Below, piece after piece: positions 1 through 8,151 of a stretch of DNA of 64,000 bases. Position 1 is the stretch's first letter, and every line of letters begins with the position of its first letter. The position numbers were made by a program, and so were the translations under genes. The notes under the pieces are model-generated. The model did not search any database. It was not told the DNA's origin and saw nothing but the letters and a program-made list of their open reading frames with translations. Origin of the DNA: a bacterium (GTDB lineage: Bacteria; Verrucomicrobiota; Kiritimatiellia; CAIKKV01; CAITUY01); NCBI GenBank assembly GCA_037128595.1, contig JBAXWB010000003.1, forward strand, positions 62,001-126,000. Direction: 5' to 3'.

Positions 1-2127
1 CACGGCGATCAGGACCAGTAATATCAGCCCGGTACCGAAGAAGAGATAGCCGAAGGTTTTGGCGATTTCCTTCCAGCGGAACCACTCATCCCGGACGCGG
101 TAATCGTCAAGTTTGCCTTCGGATTCCAGCCGGTCGTACCAGCGTTTCCGCTCGTGCAGCATCTCGGTTTTGGAGATGCGACCCGAAAAGATGACGGTGT
201 CCATGGGGAATTTCTCGATCCGGAAATGCGTGTTGAAGAAGTGGAAGGTAAAGATAAAGCCCGCCGCCAGCAAGGCTTCATCGGAGTGCACGATCATGGC
301 GACATTAATCACCCAGCCCGGCAGGAACCGGGTGAAGAAGATGGGGAACCACATCACCAGTCCGGAGACCCCGATCATGGCCACGCCCCAGAAGACGGCG
401 AGGTAGTCGAACTTCTCCCAGTACGTCCAGCGGTCGAATTGAGGGCGCGGGCCCTTGCCGAAGAACCACTTCTGATGGGCGACGAACTGGCGCCAGTCAT
501 CCAGATTCGGGATCATGGAATCGGGGCCGAACACGACGGACATCACTTTGCTGAAGGTCAGCCGCCCGGTGACGGGATCCAGCAGGTTCCCGCGTCCCCG
601 CCAACAGGCGCGGAACCGGTCGGTCAGGTGCAGGGCGAAATACAGGAAGGTGATGATCGCCGCGAAATGGTGGAGCGAGCGTGCCACCGGGGCGCCGCCC
701 AGGAGATTGAAGATGACCTTGGCCCAGCTCGTGTAATGGAATTTCAGCGGCATGCCGGTAATGACCAGCAGCAGGAAGCTGGTGACCACCATGATATGCA
801 GCATCCGCTCGAACGGGGAGAAACGCGTAAACCACTGGTCGCCCACCTGGGTGCTGATTTTGGCTTCCCGGTAGGTTTTGGAGTCGTGGAGATAGAGATA
901 AACGGAACGGAAGAGCCAGAGGGCCGTATGGAATCCGAAAAAGGCGAAGGTGCCCACCAGCAGGGCGGTCATGGAGAGGAAGACAAAATGGAGCAGGGGA
1001 TAATGTTCCCGGTCTTCCGGGTCGGCATGCGGGAGGTACTGGGTGAATTTTTCAGAGGCCCCTTCATGGCATTGACGGCAGGTTTGCACGATATTGGCGG
1101 AGGACAAATGGGACTCCGGGTTGGAAGGAGGCAGGATGTCGTGATGGCCGTGGCAGTCGTAACAGGCGGCCACTTGCGGGGCAGTGTTGGCGGAACCCAG
1201 GGCAATGGCTTTGCCATGATAGGTTTCCATGTAGTTGGCGAGGCGCGCCTGATGGCATTTGCCGCAGCGCAGGTCGCTGGCCGCCTTGAGGTTGCCGCCC
1301 GCCTGCGATTCGATCTGATGGGCGCTATGGCAGTCCGTGCAGACGGGACCGCGGGGATCGCCCTTGGCTAGCAGCTGGCCATGAACGCTCTTCATGTAGG
1401 TGGCCTCGACCCCTACATGGCATTTACCGCAGGTGTCGGCCACATGGGCGTGGTTGATGGAGGAGTTGCGGTCCACACTGCGGCGGATGGTGTGCACGCC
1501 GTGGCAGTCGTTACAGGAGGGGGCCACGATGAGCCCGAGCTTGAGCAAGGCGCGGCCATGGATGCTTTCCATGTACTGGCTGGCGGCTTGCGGGAATTTC
1601 ATCTTGTATTCTGTCGTCAGGTTGGTGTTGCTGTGGCAACGCGCGCAGGTTAAAGGCAGGTTGAGTTTGAATACCGGGGAGTTGCCCTGTTTGACAGGGA
1701 CAATCGCGTGACTGCCATGGCAGCTGGAGCAGGTGGCCGCGCCTGAGGCGCCCATGCTCTGGCTCACGCCGTGAATGCTGGCGGCGTATTCCTTGGCGAC
1801 GTCTTCGTGACAACTGCCGCAGGCAGGGGCCGCAAGCGATTCCGCATGGGGCAGTTCCTTGATCCCGGCATGACAGTCCGTGCAGGCGAGTTGGGAGTGA
1901 ACGGATTTTTTCAGATCCATCTCGACAATGTGCAGCGACTGGGTTTGCCCCATGACCATCCGGGTGAGGGTGGGATCATCGTGGCATACCATGCAATCGC
2001 TGTTGGAGAGCGTGGTGCCAAGCGCGGCGGGGATGAGCCCGATACTGCAACAAAGGAGGAGTATTCCCGTCATCAGGGATGAACGCGTCCCGCCTCGGGA
2101 AACGTATTGGCAAAGATTTTTATCCAC
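1..2127 (-). CDS. CbcL-like multiheme cytochrome c fused to b-type cytochrome domain (partial, C-terminus beyond window)
   Basis: Reading the minus strand gives an uninterrupted frame of 709 codons that runs off the left edge. It starts at GTG 2127, which has GGAGGA eight bases upstream; ATG 2073 is an alternative that shortens the signal peptide. After a hydrophobic leader come eleven CxxCH heme motifs (CMVCH, CTDCH, CGSCH, CSSCH, CARCH, CNDCH, CGKCH, CTDCH, CGKCH, CYDCH, CRQCH) over roughly residues 45-370. These are followed by at least four hydrophobic segments with histidines of the cytochrome b561/FdnI type (LLHF, FHTALW, MLHIMVV, LHHFAA). This is the layout of Geobacter CbcL, an inner-membrane quinol oxidoreductase with a periplasmic multiheme arm (family knowledge). 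I infer quinone-linked electron transfer to the periplasm; the partner and direction are not shown. It diverges from another multiheme gene and lies close to a heme operon. Confidence 0.85.
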   Translation of the reverse strand, partial: MDKNLCQYVSRGGTRSSLMTGILLLCCSIGLIPAALGTTLSNSDCMVCHDDPTLTRMVMGQTQSLHIVEMDLKKSVHSQLACTDCHAGIKELPHAESLAAPACGSCHEDVAKEYAASIHGVSQSMGASGAATCSSCHGSHAIVPVKQGNSPVFKLNLPLTCARCHSNTNLTTEYKMKFPQAASQYMESIHGRALLKLGLIVAPSCNDCHGVHTIRRSVDRNSSINHAHVADTCGKCHVGVEATYMKSVHGQLLAKGDPRGPVCTDCHSAHQIESQAGGNLKAASDLRCGKCHQARLANYMETYHGKAIALGSANTAPQVAACYDCHGHHDILPPSNPESHLSSANIVQTCRQCHEGASEKFTQYLPHADPEDREHYPLLHFVFLSMTALLVGTFAFFGFHTALWLFRSVYLYLHDSKTYREAKISTQVGDQWFTRFSPFERMLHIMVVTSFLLLVITGMPLKFHYTSWAKVIFNLLGGAPVARSLHHFAAIITFLYFALHLTDRFRACWRGRGNLLDPVTGRLTFSKVMSVVFGPDSMIPNLDDWRQFVAHQKWFFGKGPRPQFDRWTYWEKFDYLAVFWGVAMIGVSGLVMWFPIFFTRFLPGWVINVAMIVHSDEALLAAGFIFTFHFFNTHFRIEKFPMDTVIFSGRISKTEMLHERKRWYDRLESEGKLDDYRVRDEWFRWKEIAKTFGYLFFGTGLILLVLIAV

Positions 2128-2199
2128 TCGATTGATCCTCCGTGCGCGGCATTAATAAAGCCCCAGACTATAGGGCGGAGGGGCGCTATCGTAAATAGG

Positions 2200-2230
2200 A
2201 CAAATCTACGCAAACTAGTAGATGATTTGT
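2200..2230. promoter_or_regulatory. Inverted repeat between divergent cytochrome genes (possible operator)
   Basis: ACAAATC (2200-2206) and GATTTGT (2224-2230) form 7-bp inverted arms, with inner arms CTAC/GTAG (2206-2209, 2218-2221). It sits in the 188-bp gap between two divergently transcribed multiheme cytochrome genes, a natural place for a shared regulator. No known binding consensus is recognised. The same gap also holds a small hairpin, AAGGGAG/CTCCCTT at 2260-2275. Confidence 0.3.
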
Positions 2231-2315
2231 GCCCGGCCGGCCGTGATTCATTTTGCATTAAAGGGAGGGCTCCCTTATGCTTTCTTTCCACTGTTATGGT
2301 AAGGAGCCGATGAGT

Positions 2316-3794
2316 ATGGGTGAACTGAAAAAGCTGACGGGATTATTCCGGAATTGGATAAGTTTACTGGGGGCCCTGCTGGGGGCCTGTGCCCTGTTGA
2401 TAGGGTTGGTCATGGTAATTGTTGATGCCACCCGGAACAATCTGTCTGCCTATTTCGGGTTGGTGAGTTACCTGTTGATTCCCATGTTTATAGGCGCGTG
2501 TGGCGCGCTGGTGGTGTTGGGAATGATCCTGACCCATCGGCGGGCGAAGCGGGAGGGCTGCATTGCCCCGATGCCCGTCATCAACCTGGGGGATCGGCGA
2601 ACGGTCATCCGTTTGGCCGTTTTCTGTTTGTGTGCCGCCGTTTTTACTGTGGGGGGCATCGTGGTTGCCTACCAGGCTTATCATTACACGGAATCAGTGG
2701 AATTTTGCGGTAGCGTCTGCCACACGGTGATGAAGCCGGAACATACGGCCTTCAAGCAGTCGGCCCACGCCAATACGTCCTGTGCCGAGTGTCATATCGG
2801 ATCCGGTGCTGAATGGTTTGTCAAAGCCAAGATTTCCGGGCTCTACCAGGTCTACTCTGTTCTGTTCAATAAGTACCACCGGCCGATTGAAACGCCGGTT
2901 CAAAGCCTTCGCCCGGCCAAGGATACCTGTCTGGCGTGTCATTGGCCCACCAAGTTTTTCGGCGCGGTGCTGCGCACCTGGACGCATTACGGAACAGATG
3001 ACAAAAACTCACCTTGGACGATCAAGATGCTGCTTAATATCGGCGGTGGAAATCCCTCGCACGGCCAGATCCGGGGGATCCACTGGCATATGGAAGGGGT
3101 GAATACCGTCGAGTATATCGCTACCGACCGCAAACGTATGGTCATCCCCTGGGTTCAGGTGACCGATCAGTCAGGGAAAGTGACGGTCTACCAGACCGAG
3201 GATAAAAAACTCCGCCTTACGGAAGGGCAGGGAAAAACGTTGCCCAGGCGCAGTATGGACTGCATTGACTGCCATAATCGCCCGGCCCATACCTATCGCT
3301 CGCCGAATGAGTTATTGGATACGGCGATGACTGCGGGTCGTTTGGACAGCTCGATCCCATCGATCAAAGCGCTGTCGGCCAAACTGCTTGCCGCGCCCTA
3401 TACGACAGAGGCGGCGGCGTTGTCGGCGATTGACCATGAATTACGCGCGAAATATCCGGGTGATGCCCGGCTTGACGACACGGTGCGGGAACTGCAAGCC
3501 ATTTATAGCGGCAACTTTTTCCCTGAAATGAAGGTGCGCTGGGATGAGTACCCGAACCACATCGGCCACAAAATTACCCCCGGCTGTTTCCGGTGTCATG
3601 ATGGGGAACATGTGAGTGAGACCGGCAAGCGGATTTCCAAGGACTGCAATACCTGTCACACCATTCTGGCGCAAGGACCCGGTAAGGAGTTGGCGGAGTT
3701 CACGTCATCAGGACTGGAATTTAAGCATCCCGAGGATATCGGGGATGACTGGAAAACTGCCCGTTGTGACACCTGTCATACCGGCAGTCCGTGA
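2316..3794 (+). CDS. NapC/NirT-like membrane multiheme cytochrome c (7 heme motifs)
   Basis: A 492-residue protein. ATG 2316 is chosen because AAGGAG ends nine bases before it; in-frame ATGs at 2310 and 2277 are possible. Three hydrophobic segments (about residues 13-36, 47-72 and 98-122) precede a periplasmic heme region. The first motif is CGSVCH (131-136), a CxxxCH spacing also seen in relatives, followed by CAECH, CLACH, CIDCH, CFRCH, CNTCH and CDTCH. NapC/NirT proteins normally carry four hemes and oxidise quinol, so this one has an extended C-terminal heme domain. It is divergent from the CbcL-like gene, and the pair probably forms one respiratory chain. The terminal acceptor cannot be read from the sequence. 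Confidence 0.85.
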   Translation: MGELKKLTGLFRNWISLLGALLGACALLIGLVMVIVDATRNNLSAYFGLVSYLLIPMFIGACGALVVLGMILTHRRAKREGCIAPMPVINLGDRRTVIRLAVFCLCAAVFTVGGIVVAYQAYHYTESVEFCGSVCHTVMKPEHTAFKQSAHANTSCAECHIGSGAEWFVKAKISGLYQVYSVLFNKYHRPIETPVQSLRPAKDTCLACHWPTKFFGAVLRTWTHYGTDDKNSPWTIKMLLNIGGGNPSHGQIRGIHWHMEGVNTVEYIATDRKRMVIPWVQVTDQSGKVTVYQTEDKKLRLTEGQGKTLPRRSMDCIDCHNRPAHTYRSPNELLDTAMTAGRLDSSIPSIKALSAKLLAAPYTTEAAALSAIDHELRAKYPGDARLDDTVRELQAIYSGNFFPEMKVRWDEYPNHIGHKITPGCFRCHDGEHVSETGKRISKDCNTCHTILAQGPGKELAEFTSSGLEFKHPEDIGDDWKTARCDTCHTGSP

Positions 3795-3815
3795 AGCGAA
3801 AAAACGGATGGCGGT

Positions 3816-3842
3816 GCTCAAACTAGCAAATACAGTTTGAGC
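3816..3842 (+). terminator. Hairpin downstream of the cytochrome gene
   Basis: GCTCAAACT (3816-3824) and AGTTTGAGC (3834-3842) form a perfect 9-bp stem with a 9-base loop, 22 bases after the stop codon. There is no clear T-run, so it is a weak intrinsic terminator or an mRNA 3'-end stabiliser. Confidence 0.4.
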
Positions 3843-3874
3843 AATAATCTGGCGGGCGATTTATCCCAGCTGTT

Positions 3875-4078
3875 TCAGGTCGGTTTTTCTTCGGTTTCGG
3901 GCGTCGGTGGAGGCGTCTCCACGACCACCGGCTCTTGAATGAATGGAGGGCGGTGCTCTGTCACCGCCGCGTCGACAGGGGCCGGAGGCGGGACGGAAAC
4001 GACGGGGGCCGGCTCTTCGGGGGCTGGTATATTCACCGGCGCTGACGGAGCAGCGCCCTCCATTTGGATAGGCGGCAA
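3875..4078 (-). CDS. Hypothetical proline-rich peptide (doubtful)
   Basis: A 67-codon frame starting at TTG, about one quarter proline, with PAPEEPAP and VPPPAP runs. It has no signal peptide, no domain and no convincing ribosome-binding site. It could be a degraded tail of a larger Pro-rich (TonB- or linker-like) gene, or chance coding. If it is not a gene, 3795-4107 is a 313-bp non-coding stretch holding only the hairpin at 3816-3842. Confidence 0.2.
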   Translation of the reverse strand: MPPIQMEGAAPSAPVNIPAPEEPAPVVSVPPPAPVDAAVTEHRPPFIQEPVVVETPPPTPETEEKPT

Positions 4079-4107
4079 TAGGCGCTCATCACAGGACCGG
4101 GTTTGGA

Positions 4108-4485
4108 TTATGGTTTGAAAATTAAAGTCTTCAGGTCTTTAACCGAATTAAAATGCCTCCCATTCCCCGAACAAAGCGTTAAGCCATGCTCTGCTGCGGT
4201 AGCCGCCACAATCGCATCGCCCGCCCTAAGCCCATGCGACAAGGCGTACTCTTCGATATAGATCGCCGCCCTGTGCCCGATATTTTCCGTCAATGGCAGT
4301 GTATGGAAATCGAATGCTTTCAGGAATGACCTGGTTTGCTCATGTTGCCGCCTGTTCTCGGCACACTGGAGCAGTTCCAGATAGGTCTGCAGCGACAGGA
4401 GACGTTCCGGCGTCTGATCAATAAGCCGGGCGGCCTTAACGTTTCCGCGCTGAACCCAGATAAAGATATCGGTATCAAAGATCAT
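4108..4485 (-). CDS. vapC: VapC-like PIN-domain toxin
   Basis: A 125-residue PIN-domain protein, the size of VapC ribonucleases. It starts at ATG 4485, giving MIFDTD at the N-terminus; an upstream in-frame ATG (4509) would add eight non-conserved residues. The acidic PIN residues are present: the Asp pair of FDTD, the Glu of YLELLQ and the Asp of RAGDAIVAA. The fourth position falls in CSGNGRHF, where Asn is common. Family members cleave RNA when released from the antitoxin. The start overlaps the antitoxin stop by 11 bases, which supports translational coupling. Confidence 0.85.
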   Translation of the reverse strand: MIFDTDIFIWVQRGNVKAARLIDQTPERLLSLQTYLELLQCAENRRQHEQTRSFLKAFDFHTLPLTENIGHRAAIYIEEYALSHGLRAGDAIVAATAAEHGLTLCSGNGRHFNSVKDLKTLIFKP

Positions 4486-4711
4486 GGCAACGCCCCCCTC
4501 GAAGATCATGCATAACCTTATCGACGGGATCGCCCGATTTCAGCATCCCGAAAAACGGATGATCGGCAACCTCGGTTGCCGATTTGTCGCTGATAGAGCG
4601 CAGTATCCCCTTGACTGTTCCGCGATACAAAACGCTGACGCTCTCATTTCTTTCCAACGCCTTCAAAACGTCATTCATGTGATATCGCAAATCCACTATA
4701 GTTGCTTGCAT
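4475..4711 (-). CDS. Phd/YefM-like antitoxin paired with the PIN toxin
   Basis: 78 residues starting MQATIVDLRYHMNDVLKAL, the N-terminal dimerisation and DNA-binding pattern of Phd/YefM-type antitoxins found with PIN toxins. ATG 4711 is chosen over the longer frame (4753) because conservation begins there and the promoter -10 box (4737-4742) lies upstream of it. The C-terminal part (SDKSATEVADHPFFGML...) is typical of the toxin-wrapping tail. It is the first gene of the pair and probably autorepresses through the palindrome over the promoter. Confidence 0.8.
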   Translation of the reverse strand: MQATIVDLRYHMNDVLKALERNESVSVLYRGTVKGILRSISDKSATEVADHPFFGMLKSGDPVDKVMHDLRGGRCHDL

Positions 4712-4723
4712 AGCCTTACTCCA

Positions 4724-4766
4724 TATGTATGCCAGCACTATACATAACGGCATTTGCGACTGTCAA
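4724..4766 (-). promoter_or_regulatory. Promoter and autoregulatory operator of the toxin-antitoxin pair
   Basis: On the minus strand, TTGACA (4766-4761) and TATAGT (4742-4737) are separated by 18 bases, close to the sigma-70 consensus. An inverted repeat TATGTAT (4724-4730) / ATACATA (4740-4746) overlaps the -10 box, the usual position for antitoxin autorepression. Confidence 0.65.
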
Positions 4767-4779
4767 TTATTCATTGGCC

Positions 4780-4809
4780 TTGAATTATTGGAACGTTGCG
4801 GAGTAATAT
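4780..4809 (+). promoter_or_regulatory. Sigma-70-type promoter of the heme operon
   Basis: TTGAAT (4780-4785) and TAATAT (4804-4809) are 18 bases apart, directly ahead of the AAGGAGG (4820-4826) of the first heme gene. A start near 4816 would leave a leader of only about 17 bases, so no riboswitch fits upstream of the operon. Confidence 0.55.
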
Positions 4810-4832
4810 AGTCTCCTTTAAGGAGGCTCTCT

Positions 4833-5684
4833 TTGGACAGCATCTACATAATCTCTATTGCCGGGGTGGGTTGTTATGTGGTCGCCTCTATACTGGCGTT
4901 GGCCTCGCTGCTTGGTGCCAAGCCGCGCGGGGAGCGGGCGGCCATTTCCCTGATGACGATGGGCGGGGTGATTCTTGCTGGGGTCCTGATCTTCCGGGGG
5001 GTGGGTTTAACGACCCTTCATGCCTTTAACTGCTTCGATGCCATGGGGTTATATGCGCTGGCTCTCAGTGGCGCGTATGGATTGTGGGCCGCCTACCGTT
5101 ATACGCCTGGTATTGCAGGAATTCTTATTCCGTACGCGACCCTCCTGCTGCTGTGTGGGGTGTCATCTTTCAGGGTGCATAGTGGGGACGCTTCGCCGGT
5201 TCAGGGGGCCGGCTTGATGCTGCATGTGGCCACAGCGTATGCCGCGTTTGGTGTGTTCACCCTCGCCAGTATCAGTGCTGTCATTTATCTGGTTCAGGAC
5301 GGCAATCTTAAAAACAAACGTTTCGGGGTTTTGTGGTCCCGGCTCCCGTCGCTGGGAACCATGGATCACGTCATGAGCCGGCTGATCGGTGTAGCCTTTC
5401 TATTGCTTACGATCTCGATCCTGACGGGCATCGTTCTGATCCGCCGGATAGGTGGCGGCGAAGAGTGGATTGTGGATCCTAAAGTGGTAGCCACCTTCAT
5501 CCTGTGGCTGGTCCTGGCAGTATTTGTGCATCTGCGGGCGAGTTCCGGCCGTCATGGGCGGGGCATTGCCCTCGTGGCGGTGTTCGGACTGGGCTGTCTG
5601 CTCTTTGCCTTTATCGGGGTCCATCTGGTCGCGACGTCTATTCACTCCTTCATTCAGGTGAGCCTGAGGGTGGGTGGGCCATGA
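4833..5684 (+). CDS. hemX: HemX/CcsA-type integral membrane protein
   Basis: 283 residues with about eight hydrophobic segments. It belongs to the cytochrome c assembly (CcsA/CcmC) superfamily and is of the HemX type found directly upstream of hemA. It starts at TTG 4833 with AAGGAGG six bases before. Conserved His (VHLR, GVHLVA) and a GGGEEWIVDPK stretch correspond to the family's Trp/Asp-rich loop, though the full WWD signature is not visible. HemX in Bacillus lowers HemA level; CcsA handles heme. Here it overlaps hemA by ATGA, so it is translationally coupled, and it could connect heme output to the cytochromes upstream. Confidence 0.8.
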   Translation: MDSIYIISIAGVGCYVVASILALASLLGAKPRGERAAISLMTMGGVILAGVLIFRGVGLTTLHAFNCFDAMGLYALALSGAYGLWAAYRYTPGIAGILIPYATLLLLCGVSSFRVHSGDASPVQGAGLMLHVATAYAAFGVFTLASISAVIYLVQDGNLKNKRFGVLWSRLPSLGTMDHVMSRLIGVAFLLLTISILTGIVLIRRIGGGEEWIVDPKVVATFILWLVLAVFVHLRASSGRHGRGIALVAVFGLGCLLFAFIGVHLVATSIHSFIQVSLRVGGP

Positions 5685-6970
5685 ATGTTGGAGTCATCGG
5701 GATCAGCTATCATACGGCGCCGGTTGACGTACGTGAGAAGGCCTCCGTCCGGCCCAGTGAGGTGCCCGCCATGTTGCATCGTATCCGGACTCAATTCCCG
5801 GGCTCCGAACTCGTGCTGGTGTCGACCTGTAACCGCACGGAATTGTATACCGCCGGTATTGATGTGAATGCCGACAAACACCGCCTGTTTCAAATCCTGC
5901 TCAAGGGAGATGACCAGTTCCGGGCGGACGAACTTGAAAATCACTTTTACGTCAAAAGCGGTCTCGAGGCGGCGGAGCATATGCTGTCCGTGGCCTCCAG
6001 CCTGGACGCCATGGTGGTGGGTGAGTCCGAGATTCTCGGGCAGGTCAAACAGGCGCTCGGAATTGCCGACGAGGCAGGAGTCACAGGCAAGGTGTTGCAG
6101 TCCCTCTTTCAGCGGGCCTTCAAGACGGCCAAGCGGGTTCATACGGAGACGGAGATCTGTCGCGGCCGCGTGTCGGTCAGTTCGCTGGCAGTCGAGTTTG
6201 CGGAGAAGGTGTTTGATGACCTGAGCACCAAGACGGTCATGATTGTCGGGGCGGGCGAGACGGCGGAGCTGGCGCTCAAAAGTCTGATGGATCGGGGGGC
6301 CACCGATGTCCTGGTGCTCAACCGGTCACATGGGCGCGGACAGGATCTGGCCGAGCGCTGTGGCGGGCGGGCCATTCAATTCGATCTGTTGGAAGACTAT
6401 CTGGCGCGGGCCGACATCGTGATCAGCTCAACCAGTGCGCCGCACTTGGTGATTCATGCCGCTGCCGTCAAGCGTGCCATTGAGACCCGGCGTGGTAAGC
6501 CGATGTTGATGGTCGATATTGCGGTTCCCCGCGACATTGATCCTGCCGCCGCCCACATTAAGAATGTCTACGTGTATTCGATTGATGACTTGCAACTCAT
6601 TGCGGCCGAGAATATTACAAAACGACGCGAGGCGGTTGAGCAGGCCTGGATCATTGTGCGGCAGGGCTTGGCTGAAATTTCGGAACATTTTGAGAGCGGT
6701 GGGTTGCGGGAAGTTTTGCGCCAGATGGATGAGCATGGACGCGAGGTTTATGAGAACGCCTTGAAGCGCACGCTGGCGAAGGAGCGGTTGGCTGGACTGC
6801 CGGAGCCGAGCCAGGAGGAGGTCCGCGAGATGGCTAGGAAGATTGTGGCGAAACTCCTGGCGGAGCCGCGGGAGGCGCTTAAGCGGGCGGCTAAAAAGGG
6901 TGAACTGGACAACTATGTGCGGGTCGTCAATGACCTGTTCGGATTCGATAGGAAGGATTTACAGAAATGA
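5681..6970 (+). CDS. hemA: Glutamyl-tRNA reductase
   Basis: 429 residues, normal for the family. It reduces glutamyl-tRNA to glutamate-1-semialdehyde, the first committed step of the C5 route. The start is ATG 5681, overlapping the hemX stop; the frame stays open upstream but conservation begins at MNVGVIGISYHTAPV. The catalytic cysteine is C50 in STCNRTELY. The catalytic domain is followed by the helical SLFQRAFKTAKRV segment, the NADPH domain (VGAGETAELA) and the C-terminal dimerisation domain. It overlaps ahbC by four bases. An inactive-looking copy of its N-terminal domain occurs at the C-terminus of SirC in the same operon. Confidence 0.95.
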   Translation: MNVGVIGISYHTAPVDVREKASVRPSEVPAMLHRIRTQFPGSELVLVSTCNRTELYTAGIDVNADKHRLFQILLKGDDQFRADELENHFYVKSGLEAAEHMLSVASSLDAMVVGESEILGQVKQALGIADEAGVTGKVLQSLFQRAFKTAKRVHTETEICRGRVSVSSLAVEFAEKVFDDLSTKTVMIVGAGETAELALKSLMDRGATDVLVLNRSHGRGQDLAERCGGRAIQFDLLEDYLARADIVISSTSAPHLVIHAAAVKRAIETRRGKPMLMVDIAVPRDIDPAAAHIKNVYVYSIDDLQLIAAENITKRREAVEQAWIIVRQGLAEISEHFESGGLREVLRQMDEHGREVYENALKRTLAKERLAGLPEPSQEEVREMARKIVAKLLAEPREALKRAAKKGELDNYVRVVNDLFGFDRKDLQK

Positions 6971-8151
6971 TTGGAATATCCAAACTTTATTGCGGTACGG
7001 TGGAAGCGTCGGATCCCCTGCGGTATGGGCGCCTTTCAAAAGATCTGCCCTCGCATCTGTTGCAATTTTCGGCAGACAAGAAGCCGGTGGTGGTGTGGAA
7101 TGTGGGGCGGCGCTGCAATCTCCGCTGCGTCCATTGCTACTCCCAGTCCCGCGATCAGAACTATCCCAATGAGTTGTCAAATGAGGCCGGTAAGGCCCTG
7201 CTGGCGGACCTGGCTGATTTCGGCGCCCCGGTGATTTTATTCTCAGGCGGCGAACCGCTGATGCGGCCCGATATCTTTGAGTTGATCCAGTTCGCCACCA
7301 CCCGGAAAATGCGGGCGGTCGTTTCCACCAACGGGACCCTGATCACACCCGAAATCGCCGGTCGGTTGAAAGAGGCCGGACTGTCATACGTGGGCATCAG
7401 TCTGGATGGCATGGAGGCCACCAACGACAAGTTCCGCGGCGTCAAGGGGGCCTTCCGGATGGCGATGGATGGAGTACAAAACTGTCTGAAAACCGGTGTT
7501 AAGGTCGGGCTGCGGTTTACCATGACCCGTGAGAACTACCGGGATGTGGGCGAGGTGCTTGACCTGATTGAACGGGAGGGGATTCCCCGTGTCTGTTTCT
7601 ATCACCTGGTGTATGCCGGTCGCGGGACCAAGCTGATTCACGAAGCGCGCATGTCTCATGATGAGACTCGGAGCACGGTCGACCTGATCATGGATCGTAC
7701 TCGTGACTTTCATAACCGGGGTAAGAAGGTCGAGGTCCTTACGGTCGATAATCACACGGACGGTCCTTATCTCTATCTGCGGCTTTTAAAAGAAGATCCG
7801 GTGCGCGCGGCGGAGGTTCTGAAACTGCTCAAGATGAATGGCGGTAACAGCAGCGGCCACGGGATCGGCTGTGTGAGCTGGGATGGGTCGGTGCATCCGG
7901 ACCAGTTCTGGCGTCACTATTCGTTTGGCAATGTGACGCAGAAGCCGTTCAGCAAGATCTGGACGGACACCTCCGAGCCCCTCATGGGCAAGCTGCGGGA
8001 ACGGAAAAAATATCTGACAGGCCGTTGTGCCGCCTGCAAGTGGCTGGACATCTGCAATGGTAATTTCCGGGTTCGCGCCGAGGCAATGACGGGGGATGTG
8101 TGGTCACCCGAGCCGGATTGTTATCTGACCGACAAGGAGATCGGGCTATGA
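6967..8151 (+). CDS. ahbC: AhbC-like radical SAM enzyme (12,18-didecarboxysiroheme to Fe-coproporphyrin III)
   Basis: 394 residues with radical-SAM cysteines C50, C54 and C57 (RRCNLRCVHCY), the GGEP motif, and a C-terminal cysteine-rich SPASM/twitch region (GRCAACKWLDIC, PDCYL) for extra Fe-S clusters. It belongs to the NirJ/Ahb group. AhbC removes the two acetate side chains of didecarboxysiroheme. NirJ (heme d1) is the alternative, but no nirS, nirF or nirN is present, and a second radical SAM protein plus siroheme decarboxylase domains follow, which is the Ahb set. Its start overlaps the hemA stop (ATGA). Confidence 0.82.
   Translation: MIGISKLYCGTVEASDPLRYGRLSKDLPSHLLQFSADKKPVVVWNVGRRCNLRCVHCYSQSRDQNYPNELSNEAGKALLADLADFGAPVILFSGGEPLMRPDIFELIQFATTRKMRAVVSTNGTLITPEIAGRLKEAGLSYVGISLDGMEATNDKFRGVKGAFRMAMDGVQNCLKTGVKVGLRFTMTRENYRDVGEVLDLIEREGIPRVCFYHLVYAGRGTKLIHEARMSHDETRSTVDLIMDRTRDFHNRGKKVEVLTVDNHTDGPYLYLRLLKEDPVRAAEVLKLLKMNGGNSSGHGIGCVSWDGSVHPDQFWRHYSFGNVTQKPFSKIWTDTSEPLMGKLRERKKYLTGRCAACKWLDICNGNFRVRAEAMTGDVWSPEPDCYLTDKEIGL

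Noticed and set aside
154-1371. 405-codon plus-strand frame opposite the left cytochrome
   Set aside because: It is the antisense shadow of the 11-heme cytochrome: the minus strand shows a signal peptide, repeated CxxCH motifs and a good ribosome-binding site, while this frame has no recognisable domain.
5504-5680. Upstream extension of hemA inside hemX
   Set aside because: Conserved HemA sequence begins at ATG 5681, which overlaps the hemX stop in the usual coupled way.
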